Assembly (NCBI GenBank): GCA_016926205.1
Contig: JAFGPB010000075.1
Coordinates: 1 to 44,659, forward strand
Reading direction: 5' to 3'
DNA from: Bacteroidales bacterium
GTDB taxonomy: Bacteria > Bacteroidota > Bacteroidia > Bacteroidales > UBA10428
Length of the DNA: 44,659 nt
Translations under genes and position numbers: made by a program
Shown here: one piece after another, positions 35,459 through 44,441 of the stretch
Numbering within the stretch: the stretch's first letter is position 1
How the letters are laid out: each line of letters begins with the position of its first letter
Notes under the pieces: generated by a model
What the model was told of the DNA's origin: nothing
The model's database searches: none
What the model saw: the letters and a program-made list of their open reading frames with translations, nothing else

Positions 35459-37474
35459 CTATTCAACATAATAATCTGTACTCAGCACTTTGAATTCGGT
35501 GCGCCGGTTCAGGAAATGTGCCATTTCCTGACGGTCTTCATCTCCCAGATTGGTGATGTAGTTTTCATTGAGAACAGTCCCGACGGGTAAAAACGGATAA
35601 GCATCATGGTCCTTTTTATCTACCGTTTTCGGTTGCGTTTCGCCGTAACCTTTTGCTATCAGCCGGTCTTTAGATATTCCTTTTTCAATCAGGTAGTTTA
35701 CGACAGTCTGGGCCCTTCTTCTTGAAAGGTCATCATTGTATTCATTGCTTGCCCTGGAATCGGTATGGGACCCGAGCTCAATCACGATATTGGGATTGTC
35801 ATTCAGTGTTTCCACGAGTCTGTCAAGTGCAACCATGGATTCTGGACGAAGGTCTGCCTTGTCAAGGTCAAAAAAGATATTCTCCACTTCAACAGGGGTC
35901 TCAATGGAAGCCATGTAAATTTCAGTCCTGAATTCCGCATTCTGAGAAAGCCCTTTTGTGGACTCTCGCTCCTTACCCTTCAAATATCCATCTTTTTCTG
36001 TAATAAACACATAATCTGTTCCGGGATTGAGGTTGAACCTGAAGGTCCCGTCGTTTCCTGTGCTGGTCTCAAGAGTGATACCGTCGCTTCCAATGGATTT
36101 CACAAGAACGTCAGCGATCACTTCATCACTTTTTTCATCCTTTACAATACCGGTGACACTAAATCTCAACGGAGGCAATAAAAAAGAGTATATATCAGAG
36201 CTTGTCCTTCCCCTTCTTGAAGAGCTGAAATACCCGCTTTCACGTTCTTTTTCAAAAACAATTCCGAAATCATCGGCTGATGAATTGATCGGATACCTCA
36301 TATTTTCCACCGTCCATTGACCGGTTTCATTTTTTGCGGCCTTGAATATATCCAGTCCGCCCATGCCGATATGCCCGTCTGATGAGAAATACAGTGTCCC
36401 GTCTGCATGAACAAAAGGGAACAGCTCGTCTCCCGGTGTGTTGACTGCAGTACCCAGGTTGACCGGTTTACCCCATTCAGACTCAGGATCGGTACGGGTG
36501 ATCATCCAGATGTCCTTGCTGTTTTTGCCTTCGGGTGTCCTTGTACTGCCATCCATATCGGACACGAAGTAGAGCGTCAGTTCATCGCCGGAAATCGCAG
36601 GATGAGCGATTACAATGGAATCAGGAGCAAGCTGAAGCGATCTCACATTGGTCCACCTGTCCCCGTCCATCTCCGCTTCAAAGATTTCACAGCCCATGGT
36701 TTTGCGTTTGCTGATATTGCAGCGTGTAAAATACATGGTTGTATAATCTGCCGTAAACACGGGAGTACCTTCTTCTGCCTCTGTATTCACGGAAGGACCA
36801 AGGGGAAGGGGTGTGCTCCATTTGCCTTTATTGTCCATGGTGGAATAAAAAATATCGGCAAATTCCTGTCCTGTGGCGCCATGTTCATTCTTGCCCGTAG
36901 TTTCGTCACGTGATGTGGTAAAATAGAGTTCCTGATAGTCTTTCCTTGAAAAGTAAGGACTGAAATCATCGTATCTGGAATTCAGGAATTTCATTTCTTC
37001 AACCTGGTAGCCGGTAGGCTGTTCAGTCCACTGCAATGCATATTCACACGACAGGATACCGTCGGCTGCACGCGGATCATCGGGGACAATTCCCTTATAA
37101 CGCTGGTATTGTGCTTTTGCCTCCTCATATTTTTCATTCATGAGCAGTGCGTCTGCATAATACAGAAGTGACAGCGGGTTCTCATAATCACGGGCCACAA
37201 CCTTACTATACCAGAGTTCTGCCTGTTCAGGATTATCAGTTATCCGGTAGGACTCAGCTATATAAAAAGCGAAATGGAGTTTCTCATCCCTGTCGGCCGT
37301 TCTCTGATAAGCGTCTTTCAGTTGATCGATCGCGACAAAATACTCCCCTGCATCAAAAGTTTCATAAGCCCTGATGCCCCTTTTGTTTTGCGCACATAAT
37401 CCTGTTGAAATTGATAAGGATACAGTCAAGACAAGCAGATATTGCAAAATTCTCATAGATGGCTTTGTTTTCAT
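35459..37474 (-). CDS. porE: PorE-like protein: TPR, PD40 propeller, CRD and OmpA domains
   Basis: Envelope protein with the exact domain order of PorE, a type IX secretion component that binds peptidoglycan and holds the outer-membrane complex. From the start chosen here (672 aa), the order is: a signal peptide ending GLCAQ, TPR repeats (about 25-150), a PD40 propeller (about 170-430, e.g. GDELFPFVHADGTLYFSSDG), a carboxypeptidase-regulatory-like domain (about 436-496) and a C-terminal OmpA domain (about 530-671) with IVIELGSHTDSRASNEYND and LSRRRAQTVVNYL. The frame is open to 37561, but that start would put a second hydrophobic stretch before the signal peptide. I chose ATG 37474; 37456 also works. 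It stands alone, away from the adhesin cluster. Confidence 0.85.
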   Translation of the reverse strand: MKTKPSMRILQYLLVLTVSLSISTGLCAQNKRGIRAYETFDAGEYFVAIDQLKDAYQRTADRDEKLHFAFYIAESYRITDNPEQAELWYSKVVARDYENPLSLLYYADALLMNEKYEEAKAQYQRYKGIVPDDPRAADGILSCEYALQWTEQPTGYQVEEMKFLNSRYDDFSPYFSRKDYQELYFTTSRDETTGKNEHGATGQEFADIFYSTMDNKGKWSTPLPLGPSVNTEAEEGTPVFTADYTTMYFTRCNISKRKTMGCEIFEAEMDGDRWTNVRSLQLAPDSIVIAHPAISGDELTLYFVSDMDGSTRTPEGKNSKDIWMITRTDPESEWGKPVNLGTAVNTPGDELFPFVHADGTLYFSSDGHIGMGGLDIFKAAKNETGQWTVENMRYPINSSADDFGIVFEKERESGYFSSSRRGRTSSDIYSFLLPPLRFSVTGIVKDEKSDEVIADVLVKSIGSDGITLETSTGNDGTFRFNLNPGTDYVFITEKDGYLKGKERESTKGLSQNAEFRTEIYMASIETPVEVENIFFDLDKADLRPESMVALDRLVETLNDNPNIVIELGSHTDSRASNEYNDDLSRRRAQTVVNYLIEKGISKDRLIAKGYGETQPKTVDKKDHDAYPFLPVGTVLNENYITNLGDEDRQEMAHFLNRRTEFKVLSTDYYVE

Positions 37475-37637
37475 TGATAAACGATATGGGAACGAGCTTC
37501 GTATGTAAAGGTAATACAAAAATGAAAATAGTAAAAAGAAGATATTCACAGCCATACCCAATCAAAATGCCCTTCCTGTCTGGATTTGAACAATGAATTT
37601 ATACAATCCCGGCAGCAATGGAAAGCAACGGTCATGA

Positions 37638-39827
37638 TTACCTGATGAACAGCAGTTCCCTGTATTTTGCCAGGGGCCAGTATTCATCATCAACAATCAG
37701 CTCAAGTTTATCCACATGATATCGGATGTCTTCAAGGTAACTCACTATCGTTGTAGAATACTCATAGGCCTTTGTGCGTTCATCTTCGATCTTGTTGGCC
37801 ACCTTCCTGGCTTCGATCATTTCATGGACCTTTGACTTGATATAGCTTACATGATGAGAGATAGTACGTATGAGTTCCAGTCTTGAACCTGCCAGATCCC
37901 TGTAATCATTCTCGTCAAAGAGATCTCTCAGACCTTTTACATTTTGTATCAGCTCGGTCTGATAGCGTATGGCGACCGGTACAATGTGGTTCATGACCAG
38001 ATCACCCAGCACACGGGCTTCAATTTGAATCCGTTTGGTATAGTTATCCAGTTTTACGTTCGTCCGGGCTTCATTTTCACGGGCAGTCATGATATCCAGA
38101 CCGGCAAATAGCTTCTGGGATCTTTCAGTCAGGTATGCATCGAATGCCTCAACCGGATTCGTTACATTGGTCAGGCCCCTCTTCAAGGCTTCCTGGACCC
38201 ACTCTTCACAATAGTTGTTTCCCTCAAAACGTATTGGTTTTGAATCAATAATGTATTGACGCAAAATCTGGAATATGGCTTCATCTTTTTTCAGCCCTTT
38301 GTCAATCAGTTTATCGGTGTCCTTTTTGAATTCGATCAGCTGTTCAGCTACGGCTGAGTTGAGTGCGATCATGGCAACAGCAGGACTGGCACCGGCACCA
38401 ACAGCCCTGAATTCAAATTTGTTGCCCGTGAAGGCAAAGGGTGATGTGCGGTTTCTGTCGGTGTTGTCAAGCAGAATCTGGGGTACCTTGATGATGTTTA
38501 ATTTCAGTTCCGTTTTCTGATCCGGAGTCATCTTTTTGTTCGGTACTTTTTTTTCTATTTTGTCAAGCATGTCGGTAAGCTGTTTTCCTATAAAGGCTGA
38601 AATAATTGCAGGTGGAGCTTCGTTCGCACCCAGCCGGTGTGCGTTTCCCGCCGAGGCAACACTGGCTCTCAGCAGGTCGGCATGCTTGTGAACAGCTTTA
38701 AGGATATTGACCAGAAAGGTCAGAAATTGCAGGTTACTTTTGGGATTTTTACCCGGAGACAACAGATTCACTCCGGTATTTGTGGAAAGCGACCAGTTGC
38801 AGTGCTTTCCCGATCCGTTGATGAAGTTGAAAGGCTTTTCGTGATGAATAACGGCAAAATTATGGTGTCTTGCCACCCTCCTCATCAGATCCATCAGTAA
38901 GATATTATGGTCAACGGCCAGGTTACATTCCTCAAATATGGGAGCGCACTCAAACTGATTCGGAGCCACTTCGTTATGTCTGGTTTTCACCGGTATCCCC
39001 AGTTTGTATGCCTCAATTTCAAATTCATTGATATAAGCTGTTACCCGTTCAGATATGGAACCAAAGTACTGGTCCTCCAGCTGCTGGTCTTTGGCAGAGG
39101 CATGGCCCAGCAATGTTCGTTGTGTCAGGACTAGGTCGGGACGCGCATTATAAAGGGCTTCATCAACAAGAAAATATTCCTGCTCCCAGCCCAGCGTTGC
39201 AATTACTTTGGTCACATCCTTGTCAAAATACTGGCATACGTCAACTGCAGACTTATCTATTGCATGAAGTGCCTTGAGCAGGGGTGTCTTGTTGTCGAGT
39301 GCTTCACCCGTATAGGATACAAATATCGTCGGGATGCTGAGGGTTTTTCCTACTATGAACGCGGGAGATGAAGGATCCCATGCGGTGTAGCCACGGGCTT
39401 CAAATGTATTCCGTATACCTCCGCTGGGAAAACTTGATGCGTCTGGTTCCTGCTGGGCTAGCAGCTTGCCGGAAAAGGACTCGATTACTTTTCCGTCAGG
39501 TGAAAAATCAATGAAGGTGTCATGTTTTTCTGCAGTGCCTTCAGTGAGGGGTTGAAACCAGTGAGTGTAATGCGTCGCACCCAATTCCACAGCCCATGCC
39601 TTCATGCCGGAAGCCACCTGATCGGCTATTTTCCGGTCAATTCTCGTACCCTTCTCAATAGCTTCCATCACATGATCGTATGCTTCCTGTGATAAGTAGT
39701 TCCGCATCTTGATCCTGTCAAAGACCTTCATGCCAAAATACTCCGAAATCATGTTGGCAGGAGGTTCATAGGATTTCGGAATCCGTTTATACGCATCATT
39801 CAGCGCTTTAAATCTAATTGTTGCCAT
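37638..39827 (-). CDS. glnN: glutamine synthetase, type III
   Basis: ATP-dependent ammonia assimilation: glutamate plus NH3 gives glutamine. At 729 aa it is the long type III (GlnN) form found in Bacteroidota and cyanobacteria, not the 470-aa type I. Visible signatures are GWEQEYFLVDEALY, RHNEVAPNQFECAPIFEE, the glutamate/ATP-binding KPFNFINGSGKHCNWSLSTN and NRTSPFAFTGNKFEFRAVGA. A strong Bacteroidota promoter lies just upstream (39854-39884), behind a phased A-tract region. It has no nitrogen-regulator or ammonium-transporter neighbour in the window. Confidence 0.97.
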   Translation of the reverse strand: MATIRFKALNDAYKRIPKSYEPPANMISEYFGMKVFDRIKMRNYLSQEAYDHVMEAIEKGTRIDRKIADQVASGMKAWAVELGATHYTHWFQPLTEGTAEKHDTFIDFSPDGKVIESFSGKLLAQQEPDASSFPSGGIRNTFEARGYTAWDPSSPAFIVGKTLSIPTIFVSYTGEALDNKTPLLKALHAIDKSAVDVCQYFDKDVTKVIATLGWEQEYFLVDEALYNARPDLVLTQRTLLGHASAKDQQLEDQYFGSISERVTAYINEFEIEAYKLGIPVKTRHNEVAPNQFECAPIFEECNLAVDHNILLMDLMRRVARHHNFAVIHHEKPFNFINGSGKHCNWSLSTNTGVNLLSPGKNPKSNLQFLTFLVNILKAVHKHADLLRASVASAGNAHRLGANEAPPAIISAFIGKQLTDMLDKIEKKVPNKKMTPDQKTELKLNIIKVPQILLDNTDRNRTSPFAFTGNKFEFRAVGAGASPAVAMIALNSAVAEQLIEFKKDTDKLIDKGLKKDEAIFQILRQYIIDSKPIRFEGNNYCEEWVQEALKRGLTNVTNPVEAFDAYLTERSQKLFAGLDIMTARENEARTNVKLDNYTKRIQIEARVLGDLVMNHIVPVAIRYQTELIQNVKGLRDLFDENDYRDLAGSRLELIRTISHHVSYIKSKVHEMIEARKVANKIEDERTKAYEYSTTIVSYLEDIRYHVDKLELIVDDEYWPLAKYRELLFIR

Positions 39828-39853
39828 ACCGTATATCTTTATAATTAATGCAA

Positions 39854-39884
39854 CAAATATAAATAAAAATAATATATCCCCAAA
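39854..39884 (-). promoter_or_regulatory. glnN promoter (-33 TTTG, N19, -7 TATATTTG)
   Basis: On the minus strand TTTG (39884-39881), exactly 19 bases, then TATATTTG (39861-39854): a complete match to the Bacteroidota consensus. The predicted start of transcription is about 20 bases before the glnN ATG, so the leader is short. Confidence 0.7.
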
Positions 39885-39901
39885 ATATTTGAGTAATATT
39901 T

Positions 39902-39962
39902 AAAAAAAGTATAAAAAAATTAGAAGAAAGCTATAAAAAAAGTGGGGTATTTAACAAAAAAA
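39902..39962. promoter_or_regulatory. four phased A7 tracts upstream of glnN
   Basis: Runs of exactly seven A start at 39902, 39913, 39935 and 39956, i.e. 11, 22 and 21 bases apart, close to one or two helical turns. In-phase A-tracts bend DNA. The block begins 18 bases upstream of the -33 element and ends just before the DUF3109 stop, so it could act as an UP-like or curved activator region; on the minus strand its T-runs could also help to end DUF3109 transcription. Confidence 0.6.
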
Positions 39963-39981
39963 TACAAAATTTTTAAAAATT

Positions 39982-40563
39982 CTACAATGGAATTTTATTT
40001 GTGTCAAGTCCCCGGGCAATCATTATGAGCTTTTCAAACCATTCCCGGCCGAATTTCCTGATCAGGGCTTCTTCGACAAACCGGTACACCGGGATATGAG
40101 TGTTTTCTCCTTTTGTTATCGCCGGTTTACAGATTGCCCACCGGTCATAATTTACAGCGTAGTAATTTTTATATTTCCGGATTCTGACGGGATAAAGGTG
40201 ACAGGAGATGGATTTTCTGTACCCTATGGCACCCGCATGAAAGGCCTTTTCGATTCCACAACGTGCGATCCCGTTTTCGAATATGGCGTATGCACATTCC
40301 TGCCCGTTGATCAAAGGAGTTACAATGTCTCCTTCACTATCGGTGACAGACGTTCCTGATGCATGAATAGCTTCAATCCCTTCCTTTCTGAGAAAGGGTT
40401 TGATACCGGGTAATGCTTTCCGTAAGATCACAGCTTCTTCTTTTTCAAGAGGAGCCCCGGAATCACCATGAACGCAGCATGCTCCCCTGCAAACCGGAAG
40501 GTCGCATGCAAAGGGACATTGAATCACATCGTGGCTGATTAAGGTATTGTCGATATCGATCAT
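39982..40563 (-). CDS. DUF3109 cysteine-rich protein
   Basis: Cytosolic 193-aa protein of the DUF3109 family, small Cys-rich proteins related to YkgJ-type putative Zn/Fe-binding proteins; their function is unknown. Cysteines lie at 16, 20, 25, 29 and 30 (CPFACDLPVCRGACC), then in GQECAYAI, ARCGIEKAF, SCHLYPVRI and AICKPA, the full family set of likely metal ligands. It is upstream of glnN on the same strand, but glnN has its own promoter in the 154-base gap. Confidence 0.88.
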   Translation of the reverse strand: MIDIDNTLISHDVIQCPFACDLPVCRGACCVHGDSGAPLEKEEAVILRKALPGIKPFLRKEGIEAIHASGTSVTDSEGDIVTPLINGQECAYAIFENGIARCGIEKAFHAGAIGYRKSISCHLYPVRIRKYKNYYAVNYDRWAICKPAITKGENTHIPVYRFVEEALIRKFGREWFEKLIMIARGLDTNKIPL

Positions 40564-40773
40564 TCAGGTATATGTCGTGCTGTAAAAATACTTCATCAAA
40601 TGAAAAAACATGAAGAATAATGGCAAAGCATTGAATAAATTAGTAATGTTGTACAGCATTCATGATGAAGAGTGAGTTGAGAGAGGCTTGAGTTCATCAA
40701 ATGATGACATGATCAGTCCATTAATAACCAGGATTTCAATAAATAAGCAGATCAGTAACCCGCATCGGGAACC

Positions 40774-41199
40774 ATGATTCAAGTGAGAACGACAGTCGGA
40801 GGTATCATTGCACGTATGAAGCATAAGAAAGTAGAGGTTTTGCTTACGCGGCGCAACGTGGAACCTTTTAAACACATGTGGTGTATCCCCGGAGGACATA
40901 TCGAACCCTATGAGAATGCCGTGACAGCTGTAATCCGTGAAATCAAGGAGGAAACAAATCTGGATTTCAGACCCGTTTTTCTGACCTATTTGGATGAAAT
41001 ATTTGAAGACCTTCAGATTCATAATGTTGTACTGTTGTTTTATGGTGAAACATCGAACCAGCTCCGGCCCAGTCCGGATGAAGTTTCGGAAGCCGCCTGG
41101 TTCACCATGGAAGAAGCCCTGAAAATGAACCTTGCTTTCAATCATCAGCAAGCACTTGAATTCTTTCATGAACGGTTCGGGTCGGATAACATTCTATAA
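40774..41199 (+). CDS. Nudix hydrolase
   Basis: Small (141 aa) Nudix hydrolase with box GGHIEPYENAVTAVIREIKEET; the residue after EET is Asn where the classical motif has Gly, a common variant. The catalytic REIKEE core is complete. It resembles MutT/ADP-ribose or nucleotide-diphosphate hydrolases; the substrate cannot be told. The gene stands alone, preceded by 210 bases without clear signals. Confidence 0.85.
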   Translation: MIQVRTTVGGIIARMKHKKVEVLLTRRNVEPFKHMWCIPGGHIEPYENAVTAVIREIKEETNLDFRPVFLTYLDEIFEDLQIHNVVLLFYGETSNQLRPSPDEVSEAAWFTMEEALKMNLAFNHQQALEFFHERFGSDNIL

Positions 41200-41270
41200 T
41201 TATAACAAACTCCTGAAGCCTTTGCCCAACTTCCCTGATTTGCGGACACAATATGGCAGGTGATCTTAAA

Positions 41271-41296
41271 GCCTGTCCCGATAAATCGGGACAGGC
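41271..41296. repeat. perfect 26-bp palindrome before secDF
   Basis: Arm GCCTGTCCCGAT, centre AA, arm ATCGGGACAGGC. It lies 72 bases after the Nudix stop and 46 before the secDF -7 box. It has the same 12+2+12 design as 30069-30094 with an unrelated sequence. Could be a terminator for the Nudix gene or a dispersed palindromic repeat. Confidence 0.75.
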
Positions 41297-41341
41297 CATA
41301 AGACCATACAGAATTGAAATCATTTGCACATGAAAATTTTA

Positions 41342-41349
41342 TATATTTG
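41342..41349 (+). promoter_or_regulatory. secDF -7 box
   Basis: TATATTTG, full match to TAnnTTTG, 44 bases before the secDF ATG. The nearest upstream TTTG (41323-41326) is 15 bases away, shorter than the usual 19-21. Confidence 0.5.
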
Positions 41350-41393
41350 CGCCACTGTAATAAAATACATTATCAACTAATAGTAACATTGAA

Positions 41394-44300
41394 ATGCGTA
41401 ATAAAGGAGCCATATGGACGCTGGCTATAGCGCTTGTTCTTGTTTGTCTGTATCAGTTATCATTTACTGTCGTTACTTACAAAATAAACAGGGATGCGGA
41501 ACGGTATGCAACAAATGAAGAAAACATCGTTGACCTCGGCAAAAGGGATCAGTATCTGGATTCCATTGCCAGCGAGCCTGTATACAATTTCTTGTGGCTG
41601 AAGAAATATACCTATCGTGAATGCCAGGAAAGGGAGATCAATCTCGGACTGGACCTCCAGGGAGGGATGAATGTAATTCTGGAAGTATCTGTTGAGGAGG
41701 TGATCCGTTCCATGTCCGGTTACAGTCAGGATACCACCTTTAACAGGGCATTGGCTCTTGCCCGCCAGATGCAGGTTGGCTCCAACGAAAATTATGTGAA
41801 CCTGTTTGGAGAAGCTTTTGAAAGCATTGACCCGAATGCCCGGTTGTCTGCCATATTCTCCACTCCTGAACTGCGTGAACAAATCAGTTACAATACATCA
41901 AACGAGGAAGTTTTAAGGATTATCCGGGAAGAAGCCGACAGGGCCATTTCAAATTCATTTAACATTATCAGCACACGTATCGATCATTTTGGTGTGACCT
42001 CACCAAATGTGCAACGACTTGCGAGTGGTGACCGTATTCTGGTTGAACTGCCGGGTGTCGAGGAAAAAGAACGCGTCAGAAAATTGTTGCAGGGATCTGC
42101 AAGACTTGAATTCTGGGAAACCTATGACAATACAGATGCAGAAATCAGCAACAGTCTCGTTGCTTTGAATAATTATTTAAGAGGGCGGGATGAAGAAACG
42201 GAAATGGCTGAAAGTCAGCAACCAGCAATACAGGAAACAACCTCAGTCGAGGAAGATACTGTCACTGTGAAGACAGCTGAAGAAGAAGCTCCCAGCCTCC
42301 TCCGGCAGCTTACCGGCGATACAGCTGCAGCAGCATCGGATACATCATTGCTGCAACCGGATGCTTATGCTCAGGAAAATCCGCTTTTCAGCGTGCTCAT
42401 TCCCAATGTGAATCAGAACGGGGAATTGTTATCGGGATCCGTGATCGGACGCGTGCATTACAAGGACACCGCCAGGGTAAATCGTTATCTCAGCACGGGA
42501 ATGGAGCGCAATTTGTTCCCGAGGGATTTTAAATATCTGTGGTCTTCTGAACCGATCAGCGATTATCAGACGAGAAATCCTACCGATTATTATGAAATTC
42601 ACGCCATTAAGGTTACCAGCAGGGACGGATCTGCTCCCTTGACAGGAGATGTTATCACCCGTGCTGTTAATGAGTTTGATCAGAGCACAGGAAATGCTTA
42701 TGTTTCAATGAGCATGAATGCAGAAGGGACCAGAACCTGGGCCAGACTGACAAGAGAAAATGTGGGGCGGTCCATCGCTGTTGTGATGGATGATTATGTT
42801 TATTCATATCCCCGTGTGAATGAGGAAATACCCACAGGTAACTCGCAAATTACCGGAGATTTCACTGCCAATGAAGCAGCTGACCTGGCAAATTTGCTGA
42901 AATCCGGAACCATGCCGGCTTCATGTAAAATTATCCAGGAAGAAGTCATTGGTCCTTCCCTTGGAAAAGAGTCGGTCAGAACGGGTCTGGGCTCTTTGCT
43001 GATCGCATTTATACTGATCTTTATATTTATGATCTTCTACTATACCAGGAGTGCCGGACTGATTGCAGACATTGCAATGTTCCTGAACATGTTTTTCCTG
43101 ATCGGTGTGCTGGCTTCCCTGGGTTTGGCCTTGACCCTTCCCGGAATCGCAGGGATCGTGCTTACAATAGGAATGTCGGTTGATGCAAATGTGCTTATCT
43201 ATGAGCGTATCCGTGAGGAGCTTGCAGCAGGGAAGGGCGTCAGACTTGCCATCTCTGACGGTTATAAAAATGCGCTCTCCGCGATTATTGACGGAAATAT
43301 CACAACCCTGATCACAGGTGTCATTCTGTTTGTACTCGGGACTGGTCCGGTAAAAGGATTTGCAACCACGCTCGTGATCGGTATCATTACTTCATTATTT
43401 GCAACGGTATTTATTAGCCGTCTGATCTTTGAAATGCTGCTTGACAAACAGTACCGCTTCACATTCAGCAACAGGATATCCGAAGGTGCATTCAAAAACA
43501 TAAAACTGGATTATGTCAGGAACAGAAAAAAATTCTATATGTTGTCAGGAAGCCTAATACTGATCGGAATCATATCACTATTTATCAGGGGACTTGATCA
43601 AAGTGTTGATTTTACGGGAGGACGTAACTACATCATTCAGTTCCAGCAACCTGTAAGCAACCTGGAAGTGGCAGGACTGCTTGAGGATGAGCTGGGTACC
43701 AGGCCGACAGTCATCACATACGGATCTGACGACAAGGTCAGGATTACCACAAAGTATGCCGTGGATTCTGAAGACCCTGACATTGATGAACAGGTCGAAG
43801 AGATGATCTATAGCGGTCTGATACCGATCATTGGTGAGGATGTGACTTATGATCAGTTCAAAGATGAATATGTGCAGGGACTACAGCGTGTTGGTCCCAC
43901 CATTGCAGCTGATATCAAAAGAAAATCATATATGGCTTTGGCAGTCGCGCTGGCCTTCATGTTCCTGTACATCGGTGTCAGATTCCGCAACTGGAGTTTT
44001 GGTCTGGGAGCCCTGGCTGCCCTTGCCCACGATGCTTTTATGGTAATCGGACTGTTTTCACTTTTGTATGGTTTTATGCCATTTTCAATGGAAATTGACC
44101 AGTCCTTCATTGCTGCAGTACTTACAATTATCGGATATTCGGTTAATGATACAGTGGTCATTTACGACCGCATAAGGGAGTACAAGGCACTGCATCCAAA
44201 ATGGGATTTCGGTGACATCATGAACAAAGCCATTAATGATACTTTCAGCCGTACCATCATCACTTCACTGACGCTGTTGATCACCGTTCTGATTGTCTTT

Positions 44301-44441
44301 TTCTATACCGGCGAAAGTGTCATGGGCTTTGCATTTGCCTTGTTGGTCGGTGTTTTCTCAGGAGTTTATTCAACCATCTTCATTGCATCTGCATTGGTAT
44401 ATGATACCACAAGAAGAGCCGCCCTGAAGAAAAAACAATAA
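41394..44441 (+). CDS. secDF: fused protein translocase subunit SecDF
   Basis: Single-chain SecD-SecF proton-motive-force-driven partner of SecYEG that pulls proteins across the inner membrane. The 1015-aa protein has the SecD part first: the N-terminal helix, periplasmic P1 with INLGLDLQGGMNVILEV, and the helix motif GMSVDANVLIYERIREEL. The SecF part follows: VDFTGGRNYIIQF and GYSVNDTVVIYDRIREY. Twelve helices are expected. Between about residues 268 and 326 the SecD periplasmic domain carries a low-complexity acidic insert (Glu/Thr/Ala/Ser-rich) that breaks the domain and is probably disordered; smaller inserts are common in Bacteroidota homologues. It probably serves the large exported proteins of this genome. 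Confidence 0.97.
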   Translation: MRNKGAIWTLAIALVLVCLYQLSFTVVTYKINRDAERYATNEENIVDLGKRDQYLDSIASEPVYNFLWLKKYTYRECQEREINLGLDLQGGMNVILEVSVEEVIRSMSGYSQDTTFNRALALARQMQVGSNENYVNLFGEAFESIDPNARLSAIFSTPELREQISYNTSNEEVLRIIREEADRAISNSFNIISTRIDHFGVTSPNVQRLASGDRILVELPGVEEKERVRKLLQGSARLEFWETYDNTDAEISNSLVALNNYLRGRDEETEMAESQQPAIQETTSVEEDTVTVKTAEEEAPSLLRQLTGDTAAAASDTSLLQPDAYAQENPLFSVLIPNVNQNGELLSGSVIGRVHYKDTARVNRYLSTGMERNLFPRDFKYLWSSEPISDYQTRNPTDYYEIHAIKVTSRDGSAPLTGDVITRAVNEFDQSTGNAYVSMSMNAEGTRTWARLTRENVGRSIAVVMDDYVYSYPRVNEEIPTGNSQITGDFTANEAADLANLLKSGTMPASCKIIQEEVIGPSLGKESVRTGLGSLLIAFILIFIFMIFYYTRSAGLIADIAMFLNMFFLIGVLASLGLALTLPGIAGIVLTIGMSVDANVLIYERIREELAAGKGVRLAISDGYKNALSAIIDGNITTLITGVILFVLGTGPVKGFATTLVIGIITSLFATVFISRLIFEMLLDKQYRFTFSNRISEGAFKNIKLDYVRNRKKFYMLSGSLILIGIISLFIRGLDQSVDFTGGRNYIIQFQQPVSNLEVAGLLEDELGTRPTVITYGSDDKVRITTKYAVDSEDPDIDEQVEEMIYSGLIPIIGEDVTYDQFKDEYVQGLQRVGPTIAADIKRKSYMALAVALAFMFLYIGVRFRNWSFGLGALAALAHDAFMVIGLFSLLYGFMPFSMEIDQSFIAAVLTIIGYSVNDTVVIYDRIREYKALHPKWDFGDIMNKAINDTFSRTIITSLTLLITVLIVFFYTGESVMGFAFALLVGVFSGVYSTIFIASALVYDTTRRAALKKKQ

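Noticed and set aside
35722-36913. Several plus-strand frames opposite the PorE-like gene
   Set aside because: All are shadows of a well-supported minus-strand gene with complete domains; no independent signals.
40592-40704. Direct repeat TTCATCAAATGA at 40592-40603 and 40693-40704
   Set aside because: Twelve AT-rich bases around Met/His-type codons between two genes; no palindromic structure or third copy, so operator sites are not supported.
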